From Clostridiales bacterium (GTDB lineage: Bacteria > Bacillota > Clostridia > TANB77 > CAG-508), in NCBI GenBank assembly GCA_019417465.1, contig DXVF01000007.1:49223-106209 (forward strand): a stretch of DNA of 56,987 bases. The letters run 5' to 3'. The notes beneath the pieces are model-generated. The model was given only the letters and a program-made list of their open reading frames with translations, had not been told where the DNA came from and searched no databases. How positions within the stretch are numbered: the stretch's first letter is position 1; each line of letters starts with the position of its first letter. The position numbers were made by a program, and so were the translations under genes. Below, piece after piece: positions 18,209-28,240 of this stretch.

Positions 18209-21191
18209 TTATCTTTTAACTTGTTCCATAACAAAAACTTCTATGATGTCTCCTTCTTTTAAATCATTATAATTTTCTATTTGAACACCACACTCATAGC
18301 TCTTAGCTACTTCTTTAACATCATCTTTAAATCTCTTTAGAGATGCAAGTTTTCCTTCATGAATTACAACACTATCACGAATAATTCTTACACCAGCATT
18401 TCTTTCAATTTTACCATCTAATACATAACATCCTGCTATTGTTCCAACATTAGATACTTTGAAAGTTTGTCTAATCTCTGCATTTCCAATAACTTTTTCT
18501 TCATATATTGGATCAAGCAATCCTTTCATAGCAGCTTCCACATCTTCTATTGCTTGATATATAACAGAATATTGTTTAATTTCTACTTCACCTTTATCAG
18601 CCATTTCTTTTGCAGCTCCAACTGGTCTTACATTAAATGCTATTATAATTGCTTTTGCAGCTTTTGCAAGTTGAACATCAGATTCTGTAACAGCTCCTGC
18701 TACTGCGTGAATTACTTTTACTTTAACTTCTTCATTAGACAATTTTTCTAATGATTGTTTTACAGCTTGTGCTGTACCTTGTACATCTGCTTTTACAATA
18801 ATATTCAATTGTTTTAAATTTTCATTTTCCATTTTTTCAAATAGATTGTTTAATGTAACTTTATTATCTAGAGCTAAATTCTTTTCTCTTTCTTGACGTT
18901 TTCTTCTTTCTATTAAATGTTTTGCCATTTTTTCATTCTTTACTTCATAGAAAGTATCACCAGCTCTTGGTACTTCTGTCAGTCCCATAATTTCAACAGG
19001 TGTAGATGGACCTACCTTTTTAACCATTTGTCCTTTATCATTTTTCATAGCACGAATTCTACCAATAGAAGTTCCTACTACAATTGTATCTCCTGAATCT
19101 AAAGTACCACGTTGTATAAGCATAGAAGCAATTGGACCTTTAGCTTTATCTAATCTTGCTTCAATTACAACACCTTTTGCTTGTTTATGTGGATTTGCTT
19201 TTAATTCTCTCATATCTGCAACAAGTAAAACCATTTCTAATAAATTCTCTATATTTATATGCTTTTTAGCAGATATTGGCACAAATATAGTATCTCCACC
19301 CCATTCTTCTGGAACAAGTTCATATTGCATTAAATCTTGTTTAATTTTATCTACATTAGCACCTGGTAAATCTATTTTATTAACAGCTACTATAATTGGT
19401 ATCTCTGCTGCCTTTGCATGATTAATTGCCTCTATTGTTTGTGGCATAACACCATCATCTGCAGCCACAACAAGTATTGCAATATCTGTTATCCTAGCAC
19501 CTCTTGCACGCATAGCAGTAAAAGCTTCATGTCCTGGTGTATCTAAGAAAGTAATTTCTCTTCCATTTACATTTACTTTATATGCACCAATATGTTGTGT
19601 AATTCCGGCCTGCTTCTCCTTCAATAACATTTGTACTTCTAACAGCATCTAGAAGTGATGTTTTACCATGATCTACGTGACCCATTACAACAACTACAGG
19701 AGGTCTAGTTTCTAATTCATTTTCTAAATCTTCTGAATCATCAAATAATATATCTTCTTCTTTTACTTCTTCTTTTTTAGTAGCATTAACACCAAATTCG
19801 CTAGCCACTAAAAAAGCTGTATCGAAATCTATAACATTATTTATAGTTGCCATTATTCCATAACTAAATAACTTTTTAATTACTTCTGCACTTGTTTTCT
19901 TTAGCTCTAGAGCTAAATCTTTTACAGTAATAGATTCAGGTATTGTTATTTCTGTTAACTTAAATATTTTTTGTTTTGTTCTTTCTTCACTATTTTTAGT
20001 AATCTTCTTTTTATTTCTTTTACCTCTAGCAGTTGTTAAATCGTAATAATCAAGCATTCCACCATCTTGATCATCAAACATATGTGATAATTTATCAACT
20101 TGTTTTAAATCTTTTAATTTTCCACCATCTATTTCATCAAATCTACTTGTTTTTCTTGATTTATTATTCTTTTTCTTATTATCATCATATTTATTATTTA
20201 GTTTTTCTTTATCAATAGATTTTGTGCTATAATCCCTTTGATTCTCTTTTTCCACAATCTCTGTAGCCATAATATTCTTAATATTTTTATCTATGCCTTT
20301 TTCATCAAGTGGTCTTCTTTCATTTCTATTAAAATTATTGTTATTAAATCTTTGACCATTATTATTTCTGCCATTTTGGAATCTATTCTGACTATCTCCA
20401 TTATTTCTATTATTAAATCTGTTTTGAGCATCATTACCATTTCTATTATTTCTGTAATTATTATTTCCCTGTCTATAATCATTATTCCTACTAAAATTAT
20501 TATTTGATTGTCTATTATCATTTCTTCCAAAATTATTGTTTCTGTTAATTCTGGTATTAACTGTTTCTTTCTGCATTTTTTCTTCTACCATAACTTTACT
20601 CTCTGTTTTAACTCCAATCTCTTTTTTTATTTGATTATTCAACTCTTCTTTAACACTTTCACTTGCTTTTTTCATCTCTTGCTCTTTTGATATTTCGCTT
20701 TTTTCCACTTCTTTTTTAGTCTCTTCCTTTTTTAATTCCTCTTTCTTTTGTTCTTCTTTTTTATTATCTTTTAATCCAAATAACTCATTTACTGTAAGTG
20801 GTTTTTGAGGTTTATTTCTATACACAATATTATAGTTTGTATTACTTCTTTCTACAAAACCTACTTCTTTATTTTTTTGTTCTTGTTTCTTTCTTTCTTT
20901 TTGTATCTGTTCTTCACTATCATTAATTATTACTTCTCTTCTTATAATTACTGGTGTTTCTGATTTTTTATCTTCTTTTAACTTATCTTGTTTAGCTTTT
21001 TCTTTACCTTGTTTTGTATTTACTGCTACCTTACCCTTATTAAATCTTTCTATAATCTTTTTTTCTTGTTCTTCTTCCACAGAACTTAAATGACTAGTTA
21101 TATTAATTCCTACCTCATTTGCTATAGCAATTACTTCTTTGCTACTGGCTCCCAATTTCTTTGCTATTTCGTGTATTTTAATTTTACTCAA
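18209..21191 (-). CDS. infB: Translation initiation factor IF-2 (one CGG +1 shift)
   Basis: IF-2 positions fMet-tRNA on the 30S subunit and drives subunit joining; it is essential. An IF2_N domain (IHEIAKKLGASSKEVIAIANEVGI), a long Lys/Glu then Asn/Arg-rich linker, a second IF2_N (ITVKDLALELKKTSAEVIKKL), then the G domain GHVDHGKTS, DTPGHEAF and NKIDLPGAN, and domains II-IV are visible. TTG at 21191 overlaps the ylxQ stop. The in-frame CGG at 19605-19607 (after GGC) sits between G1 and switch I. Skipping C gives GEAGGITQHIGAY, the universally conserved sequence; unshifted, the factor ends 8 codons later without its G domain. The total of 993 residues is plausible. As this gene cannot be dispensed with, it is the strongest single argument for decoding. 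Confidence 0.96.
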
Positions 21192-21509
21192 ATAACATCA
21201 CCCCCGATTAATTCTCTTTATTATCTCTTTTGAAAAGTTTATATCTGTAATTCCTATAATAGCTTTATTCTTCTTTCCAATTGATTTACTAATTTCATCT
21301 ATTGACCCTAATTCATAAATAGGTATTTGCGTATCTTTTGCAATTTCATTAAATTTTAATTTTGTTCTATCAGACGCATCTTCTGCAATCAAAAGCAACT
21401 TTACTTTATTCTTGTTTACATATTCTATGCATGCATCTGTTCCAAAAATAACTTTTCCTGCTCTTGCACTAAGTCCTAACAATCCTAATATTTTATCTTT
21501 ATTTATCAA
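21188..21509 (-). CDS. ylxQ: L7Ae-family ribosomal protein YlxQ (CGG +1 shift near the end)
   Basis: A 106-residue L7Ae/L30e-like RNA-binding protein encoded between ylxR and infB in most Bacillota. Seen: LGLLGLSARAGKVIFGTDACIEYV, KVKLLLIAEDASDRTKLKF, GKKNKAIIGITD. TTG at 21509 overlaps the end of ylxR. Close to the end the frame meets CGG (21204-21206, after AAT). Skipping C yields KRINGGDVI and a TGA at 21188-21190 that overlaps the infB TTG as TTGA, a classic coupling arrangement. Without the shift the end would be KRINRG with a TGA at 21198. The GG end is usual for homologs, so the shift is favoured, less surely than in the other genes. Confidence 0.85.
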
Positions 21510-21759
21510 TAATTACACCTCTTAAGATTTCATAAATTTCACTATCAATACTTTTTTCAAAAGTTCTTTCTAGTCTTTTACTTTTTATAGCCTTTTCTAA
21601 ACATTCCACATTATTACAAATATATGCTCCTCTACCATTTGCTTTTCCTGTTTTATCTATACTTATATTTCCATCTTTACTTTTAACTATTCTTATAAGA
21701 TCTCTTTTATCTTTTTTTGTATTACAACCTATGCAACTTCTTTGTGGTAAACTTTTCAA
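21499..21759 (-). CDS. ylxR: YlxR/RnpM family RNA-binding protein
   Basis: An 86-residue YlxR protein; family members bind RNA and RnpM has been described as a modulator of RNase P. Diagnostic sequence: PQRSCIGCNTKKDKRDLIRIVKSKDG, then DKTGKANGRGAYICNNVECLEKAIKSKRLERTF. It lies between nusA and ylxQ, overlapping ylxQ by 11 nt. Complete, with no CGG. Confidence 0.92.
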   Translation of the reverse strand: MKSLPQRSCIGCNTKKDKRDLIRIVKSKDGNISIDKTGKANGRGAYICNNVECLEKAIKSKRLERTFEKSIDSEIYEILRGVIIDK

Positions 21760-21805
21760 AATAGTTCACTCCTTTACTTATATTGTATTACATCTTATAT
21801 ATATA

Positions 21806-22940
21806 TTATTCTCCCTCAAGTCCACTATTTTCTGAACCTTCTTGGTTTTGCATTTCTTCTATCATTTTTCTAAATTGAGACTCACTCTTTATATCAATTT
21901 TCCAATTAGTTAATTTAGCTGCAAGTCTTACATTTTGTCCAGATTTTCCTATCGCTAATGATAATTGATCATCTGGAACAATTACTTGTGCAAATTTTTC
22001 TTCATTTTTTATATCTACTGCTAATACTTGTGCTGGTAAAATAGCTGCAGATATGTAGATAGATGGATCTTCATTCCATTCAATTACATCTATTTTTTCT
22101 CCATTTAACTCATTAATTATATTTTGTATACGAATTCCTTTTTGACCTACGCAAGAACCAACTGGATCAATATTTTCATTTGGTGAATATACAGCGACTT
22201 TACTTCTACTTCCTGCATCACGCGCAATACTTTTTATTTCTATAACACCTTCATAAATTTCTGGTATTTCAAGCTCAAATAGTTTCCTAACAAAGTCTGT
22301 ATGTGCTCTTGAAATTATAACTTGTGGTGCACCTTTAACACCTCTTTCTACATCTAGAACATATGCTCTTATTTTATCATTTACTCTATATTTTTCTGTA
22401 GATATTTGTTCTTTTAATGGCATAACACCTTCTAGTTTTCCTAAATCTATTACAACAACTCCGACTATCTGCTTTTTGAATTATTCCAGAAACTATTTCA
22501 CCTTTTCTATCACTAAATTCAGTAAATAATACATCTCTAGATACTTCTCTTATTTTTTGAATGATTACTTGTTTTGCAGTTTGTGCTGCTATTCTACCAA
22601 AATTCTTTGGTACTAATTCTATTTCTGCTATATCACCTATTTCTAATTTTTTGCTAATTTTCTTTGCATCTTCTAAACTGATTTGTAATTTATCATTTTC
22701 TACTTCTTCTACAACATCTTTTTCTGCATATAAATGAATTTCTCCAGTTTCACCGTCCATTGTAACTTTTACGTTATCAATATTTGAATCAAAATTTCTT
22801 TTATATGCTGTTACTAATGCTGCTTCTATAGATTCTAATAAAACTTCTTTTTTTATTCCTTTCTCTTTTTCTAATTCATCCATAGCAATTACTAATTCTT
22901 TGCTATCTATTGCTAATGATTTTTTTGATTCTTTTTTCAT
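21806..22940 (-). CDS. nusA: Transcription termination/antitermination factor NusA (one CGG +1 shift)
   Basis: NusA binds RNA polymerase and nascent RNA and controls pausing and termination. The N-terminal polymerase-binding domain (MDELEKEKGIKKEVLLESIEAALVTAYKRN), S1 domain, and KH1/KH2 (VGSCVGQKGIRIQNIINELNGEKIDVIEW; LAIGKSGQNVRLAAKLTNWKIDI) are seen. The CGG at 22461-22463 (after AGT) lies in the S1 domain. Skipping C gives SGVVVIDLGKLEGVMPLKEQ, the normal S1 sequence, and 377 residues. Unshifted translation yields a Cys/Arg-rich tail ending within 25 codons. ATG at 22940 follows AAGGAGG. Confidence 0.95.
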
Positions 22941-22958
22941 TTTAATCCTCCTTATAAA

Positions 22959-23415
22959 TTATTCCCAATTATAAAACTTTTTCATTATTGATATATTTTT
23001 TCTATCTATTCCGTATTAAATCTTGTTCTTCAATTTCTACTATATTTGAATCATATCTTTTTAAAATACCTATATATTCTTTTTTACCATTTACGGCTTT
23101 AAATAATTTTATACTAACTTTTTCACCTATATTTTGATTCAAGTGCTCATCTTTTCTAATTATTCTTTCTATTCCTGGTGAAGATACTTCTAAAAAGTAC
23201 TGTTCTTTTATATAATTTGCATTATCTAGCAAATCTGAAATTGCATCATTAACTTTTTCACAATCGTTTAAATCAATACCTTCTTTACTGTCTATAAATA
23301 TTCTTAAGAAATAATCTTTTCCTTCTTTTACATACATTACATCATATAAGTCATATCCTAGATTATTAATAGGCTCTTTAATTAAACATTCTACTCTTTC
23401 CTCTATACTTGCCAA
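22959..23415 (-). CDS. rimP: Ribosome maturation factor RimP (one CGG +1 shift)
   Basis: RimP helps assemble the 30S subunit. The family sequence is clear: LGYDLYDVMYVKEGKDYFLRIFIDSKEGI, DLNDCEKVNDAISDLLD, YFLEVSSPGIERIIRKDEHL. TTG at 23415 follows AAGGAGG. The CGG at 23011-23013 (after ATA) comes in the C-terminal SH3-like domain. Skipping C leads to IGIDRKNISIMKKFYNWE and 151 residues, the usual length. Unshifted, the protein ends two codons later. It is the first gene of the rimP-nusA-ylxR-ylxQ-infB operon, which alone contains four CGG events. Confidence 0.92.
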
Positions 23416-23441
23416 ATTATTTCCTCCTTAATTACGATGAA

Positions 23442-23466
23442 AGAGTGGGCCTCTGTTTCCCACTCT
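23442..23466. other. Short hairpin in the rimP leader
   Basis: AGAGTGGG (23442-23449) pairs with CCCACTCT (23459-23466) 26 nt upstream of the rimP start. There is no clear T-run on either side. It may be a leader structure of the nusA-infB operon. Confidence 0.4.
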
Positions 23467-23585
23467 CTTTGTCAATTTATTTAGCATGTTTATTATACTA
23501 CATAAGTTTTGCAATTGCAAGCATTTTTGCTTGTTTTTTTCCAATTTTTATGTAATAATACTTACTAGTCAAAGACAACATACTA

Positions 23586-23747
23586 GCCTAACTAATTGTT
23601 TGATGTATATTTTTTTAACCAATCGCCGATGGCAGTAAACCATCTCACTTTTCTACCTAAACTGCGTGGTATAAAAGTAATTAACATATCTCACCCGCCA
23701 CGCTTCAAGATTGGTTAAAAAAATATACATCAAACAATTAGTTAGGC
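23586..23747 (+). repeat. Interspersed hairpin repeat, copy 4
   Basis: The most diverged full copy, yet its arms are perfectly complementary: left GCCTAACTAATTGTTTGATG..., right ...CATCAAACAATTAGTTAGGC. Several differences from the other copies (CTAACT/AGTTAG, GATGTA/TACATC) occur in both arms. It lies between divergent rimP and mutS2. Confidence 0.9.
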
Positions 23748-23824
23748 GGTAACATTATCTCTTTCACTAAAAAAAATGCAATTTAAGCAAGATTATATTA
23801 AATACAAGCAAGGAGAAATTAAAA

Positions 23825-26180
23825 ATGAAAAATTGTTATTATAAATTAGAATACGATAAAATATTACAGATACTTTCTAATTACTGTAAAACAGATATTG
23901 GAAAAGACATATCTTTAAATTTAGAACCATCTAATAATATATTAGAAGTAAAACACCTTCAAGCAGAAACAACAGAAGCAGTTAATCTAGTTTCTAAATT
24001 AGGTACTCCTCCAATTTACTTTTTACCCAATATCAATATATGGATAAAACATTTAGAAAGTGGCATTCCTTTATCAGCAAAAGCATTATTAGAAATAGGA
24101 AAAACATTAAAGTTATCCAGAGAATTAAAAACTTATTTCTTCGATAATAAAGAAATAGAATCAAATAATTTTCCTATTTTATTAGATAGATTTAATTTAT
24201 TATATACAAACACACAAATAGAAAATGTAATATTTAAAAGTATCATAGATGAAAATACTATTTCAGATGATGCGTCTTCTAACCTATCCTCACTTAGACG
24301 AAATAGAAGAAAATTAGAGCAAGACGTAAAAGATAAATTAAACTCTATAATTCATTCTTCAAACTATTCTAAATATATAATGGAATCTATAGTAACAATT
24401 CGTAACGATAGATATGTTATTCCTGTTAAAATAGAATATAAAGATAATATAAAAGGATTTGTGCATGATATATCTTCAAGTGGTTCTACAGTATTTATAG
24501 AACCTATGACAATATTCGAACTAAATACTAAAATATCTAACCTTAAAGTAGAAGAAAATCTAGAAATTGAGAGAATTTTAAAAAATATATCTACATCCTT
24601 ATTTCCTATTTATGAAAATATTAAAGAAGATACTTTAATAATCGGCGAATTAGACTTTATTTTTGCTAAAGCAACCTACTCCAAAAACATTTCTGGAATT
24701 GAACCACATATTAATCAAGATAAAATAATTAACCTATATAAAGCAAGACATCCACTAATTGATGAATCTAAAGTTGTACCTATAGATATATCACTTGGAA
24801 AAGAATATAATTCTTTAGTAATAACAGGTCCTAATACAGGTGGTAAAACTGTTACATTAAAAACTGTAGGGCTTCTTACATTAATGGCAGAAAGTGGTCT
24901 TCATATCCCTGCAAATGAAAATAGTAGTATATTTGTTTTTGACAAAATATTTACATCTATTGGTGATGAGCAAAGTATTCAAGAATCTTTAAGTACTTTC
25001 TCTTCACATATGTTAAATATTATAGAAATATTAAATTCATTTAATGAAAATAGCTTAGTTTTATTAGACGAATTAGGGTCTGGAACTGACCCAGTTGAAG
25101 GTAGTTCTTTAGCAATAAGTATTCTGGAATATTTATATAAAAAAGGTTGCATAACACTTAGCACAACACACTATCCAGAAATTAAGAATTATGCATTAGT
25201 AACTGATGGTTTTGAAAATGCTTCTTGTGAATTTGATATAGAAAATTTAAGACCAACATATAAATTACTTATTGGAATTCCTGGAAAAAGTAATGCTTTT
25301 GCCATAAGTAAGCGTCTAGGTTTACAAGATGATATTTTAAATAGAGCAAATAAGCTTTTAACAAAAGATCATATAAATATTGAAGAATTATTAAAATCAA
25401 TTTATGATAATAAATTACAAATTGAAAAAGAAAAAGATTTAATAGATAAGAATTTAAATCAAATAGAAGTTTTAAGAAGCTCTTTAGAAACAGACCTATC
25501 TACACATAAGCAAAAAGAAAAGGAAATTATAGAAAAGTCAAAAGAAGAAGCAAGACAAATTCTATTAAATGCTAAATCTGAGGCAAATGATATTATAAAA
25601 GAATTAAATGAACTTCCTGATTCTAGAGATTCTCTAAAACAAGCAAATAATATAAGAAATAAATTAAATTCTTCTTTAAAAGATTATGCACCTAAATTAC
25701 AAGAAACTACTTCTAGTAACTTAAACTCTGAAGATATACAAATTGGAATGACTGTATTAGTTAAATCTCTTAATACTAAAGCTATTATATTAAGTCTTCC
25801 TAACAAATCTAATGATGTACAACTACAAATTGGAAATGCTAAGATGACAATGAATATTAAACAATTAGATAAAACTAAACAAGATACTATAAAAAATATA
25901 CCTCAAAAGAAAAACATTAATTTAAAAGCTAAATATATTTCAAGTGAGATTAATGTTATTGGTCAAAATGTTGAAGAAGCAATATTTGTGATTGATAAAT
26001 ATCTAGATGATTGTAGTATAGCCAAAATATCACCTGTTCGAATAGTTCATGGTAAAGGTACAGGTAAATTAAGATCACGGTATTCATACATTCTTAAAAA
26101 CACATCTACACGTTAAATCTTATAGATTAGGTACTTTTGGTGAAGGTGAAATGGGTGTTACTATTGTAGAAATAAAATAA
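23825..26180 (+). CDS. mutS2: MutS2 endonuclease/ATPase (one CGG +1 shift)
   Basis: MutS2 is a MutS-like ATPase with a C-terminal Smr nuclease domain, linked to suppression of recombination and, in B. subtilis, ribosome rescue. Walker A TGPNTGGKT, the signature SSFSSHMLNI-type region (STFSSHM), Walker B LVLLDELGSGTDP, STTHYPEIK, a long coiled coil (residues ~520-620), and the Smr start VIGQNVEEAIFVIDKYLDD are visible. The CGG at 26078-26080 (after TCA) is within the Smr motif HGKGTGKLR. Skipping C gives SGIHTFLKTHLHVKSYRLG, GEGEMGVTIVEIK and 784 residues, the family length. The ATG at 23825 follows AAGGAGA. Confidence 0.94.
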
Positions 26181-26248
26181 AAAACTAAATATAAATATTA
26201 GATAAAAAGAAACTATCGTAAAAGTGAGAGTATCGTAAAAGTTGTGTA

Positions 26249-26268
26249 AATCGGATTTTCTTCCGATT
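26249..26268 (+). terminator. Hairpin behind mutS2
   Basis: AATCGGA / TCCGATT arms around a TTTTCT loop, 70 nt after the mutS2 stop. Upstream are two copies of TATCGTAAAAGT (about 26213-26243). The lack of a T-run makes termination uncertain. Confidence 0.4.
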
Positions 26269-26353
26269 GATAACATGATAATAATAATATTTCTAAAATT
26301 ATTTCTATTTTAATAATTTTTTTCTAAAAAAAGAATTGTATCTAGTTTTTAAA

Positions 26354-26399
26354 GAGAACCCTCTTTGTTAAACAAAAAAGTTTAACAAAGAGGATTCTC
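26354..26399. terminator. Terminator between convergent genes
   Basis: Long arms GAGAACCCTCTTTGTTAAAC (26354-26373) and GTTTAACAAAGAGGATTCTC (26380-26399), one mismatch, loop AAAAAA. It lies between mutS2 (plus) and the membrane protein gene (minus). Confidence 0.7.
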
Positions 26400-26406
26400 C
26401 TCAATT

Positions 26407-26842
26407 TTATGATTCCCATTCTTTCTTCCATTCATCATATATACTTACATCATCTATTATTTTTTTCAGATTTAATTTTTTTTGATTGATTTTTCCACTT
26501 TGTTATAGGTGCATTTTTCCAAAATCCATAAATGAAAAATGCTGCAAATACTCCAAATACAATCCCTGTAATAACATTAATGAAGAACAAAATAATAGTT
26601 ACGGCTATTATTAATATAGTTGCAAATACATATCCTGGTAAAACTTTTCTATAATCATCAGTAACATATTTAAAACCTATTTGCTTGCCTTTAATATATC
26701 GATTTTTCTTTCCAGCCCTATTTATATACGCATGATTTCTTTGAAATCCATCTTCTGATGATGTTTCATATTTTTGATATACAGTATGTATCTCTCCACT
26801 ATCGTCATTCCAATCTATTTTATTATTATCTTGATTTTCCAT
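26407..26842 (-). CDS. Small membrane protein of unknown function, frame break at an A-run
   Basis: I do not recognise the family. A polar N-terminus (about 70 residues with NHAYINRAGKKNRYIKGKQIGFKYVTDDYRKVLPGYV) is followed by two hydrophobic segments (VFATILIIAVTIILFFINVI and GIVFGVFAAFFIYGFW) and a Lys-rich tail. The obvious frame ends with SEKNNR at 26450. In the +1 frame the DNA continues as KKIIDDVSIYDEWKKEWES to a TAA at 26407-26409, which looks like real protein. The break falls on a run of seven A (sense strand); one more A would join the frames. This is slippage or a homopolymer error, not a CGG event. ATG at 26842. Confidence 0.55.
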
Positions 26843-27069
26843 AATATCACCTTTCTTTATCTTAACTAATCCTTATTTTTTAAAAATTTTCGCTCTTGTT
26901 TTTTTACTATCAAAATTCTATACTTCACTATCAAACAATATTTCTCATATAATTTATATTATACAAAAAGAACAAATAAATGACAACATTTATATTGTTC
27001 TTTTTCTTAATTATAGCATCAAACTTTTTGTATTACAACATTCTTTCTACCCAAGTAATTAGATTTATT

Positions 27070-27939
27070 TTACTCATTTTCACTAACGCTAGTATCATCT
27101 GTAACATCCTCTTCTGATGTTATTGTTGAACTTGCACTATTTCCACTTAATCCATACATTTGATTTATATAACTTTGATAATCAAATGGTTCTACTGTTT
27201 CTGGATCTCCATAATCAACTCCAAAAGTTTCTACTGTTAAACTTTTTATCACTGGTTTATTTACTGGCATATCTGATGAAAGCTCGTTTCCCTCTTCATC
27301 TACAGGAACTTCTTCATCTTCTCCTAATTCTGAACTTCTATATGTAACTTCTACATTTGAAATATTTTCAATTATATCATATCCTTCTATTACTTTTCCA
27401 AAAGCTGCATATAAACCATCTAATGATGAATTATCAGCTGTCATAATGAAGAATTGAGAACCTGCAGAATTATAACCTTGTTCTGTTAGACCTAAACTAC
27501 TATAATCTGATCTTGCCATAGATATAACACCTTTTGTATGTTTTAATGTATTTTCAGTGTTATTTGCTAAGAATTCTCCCTTTATTGCATAATCAGTTTC
27601 TTCTGCTCCTTCACCTTTTAAATCTTTTAAAGTAGGAGCCCCTGTTCCATCACCATTTTTATCTCCACCTTGAATCATAAAATCAGGTATTGTTCTATGG
27701 AATGTTAAATTATTATAAAATCCATTATTAGCAAGTTTAATAAAGTTTGCAACAGTATTTGGTGCCTCATCTGGATATAATTCTATTTTAACTGTACCAT
27801 ATCCTTCTACTTCCATTGTTGCTATAGGATTTTTTACTTCCATTGTAAAATTTTTATAAATTCCAAATCCCACTACTCCAATTAATACAATAACTATCAG
27901 TATTGCTATCCCCATTATTATATTTTTTCCTTTTTCCAT
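27070..27939 (-). CDS. Membrane-anchored cyclophilin-type peptidyl-prolyl isomerase
   Basis: Residues 8-30 form an N-terminal membrane anchor (IIMGIAILIVIVLIGVVGFGIY) without a lipobox Cys. The cyclophilin domain follows: GTVKIELYPDEAPNTVANFIKLANNGFYNNLTFHRTIPDFMIQGGD, then AGSQFFIM and LDGLYAAFGKVIEGYD, i.e. the active-site Arg (FHR), FMIQGGD and QFFI are intact. The C-terminus is acidic and Ser/Thr-rich (STITSEEDVTDD). It should catalyse prolyl isomerisation of proteins on the outer face of the membrane. ATG at 27939 follows GGAGG. No CGG. Confidence 0.88.
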   Translation of the reverse strand: MEKGKNIIMGIAILIVIVLIGVVGFGIYKNFTMEVKNPIATMEVEGYGTVKIELYPDEAPNTVANFIKLANNGFYNNLTFHRTIPDFMIQGGDKNGDGTGAPTLKDLKGEGAEETDYAIKGEFLANNTENTLKHTKGVISMARSDYSSLGLTEQGYNSAGSQFFIMTADNSSLDGLYAAFGKVIEGYDIIENISNVEVTYRSSELGEDEEVPVDEEGNELSSDMPVNKPVIKSLTVETFGVDYGDPETVEPFDYQSYINQMYGLSGNSASSTITSEEDVTDDTSVSENE

Positions 27940-28240
27940 TGTTTTTCCTCCAATTCTTTTATCTTTTTTGTTTTTTAGAACAATAGCGGGCTTTACCTAT
28001 ATTTCATACTTGATTAATTCTCTTACAGCTCGCATTTAATTGTTCGTGCACCAATTTTTGAAAAAAATTGTGTGCAATTATTTTATATAATAGTAAATAT
28101 ATCTATTGGTTAATTTTTACTCTGCATAAAAAACTTTCTATTATATACAATATATTTTTAAAGCAATAAATAACTATATAAATTTATTTATTACTATTAA
28201 AAACTACTTTTTTAATATCTATAATCTATATAATTTTGTA
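27940..28240. other. Spacer upstream of the cyclophilin gene
   Basis: About 300 nt between disA and the cyclophilin gene, both on the minus strand. It must hold the cyclophilin promoter. I see only a small imperfect hairpin (GTGCACCAATTTTT ... AAAAATTGTGTGCA, near 28050-28078) and otherwise A/T sequence. Confidence 0.35.
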
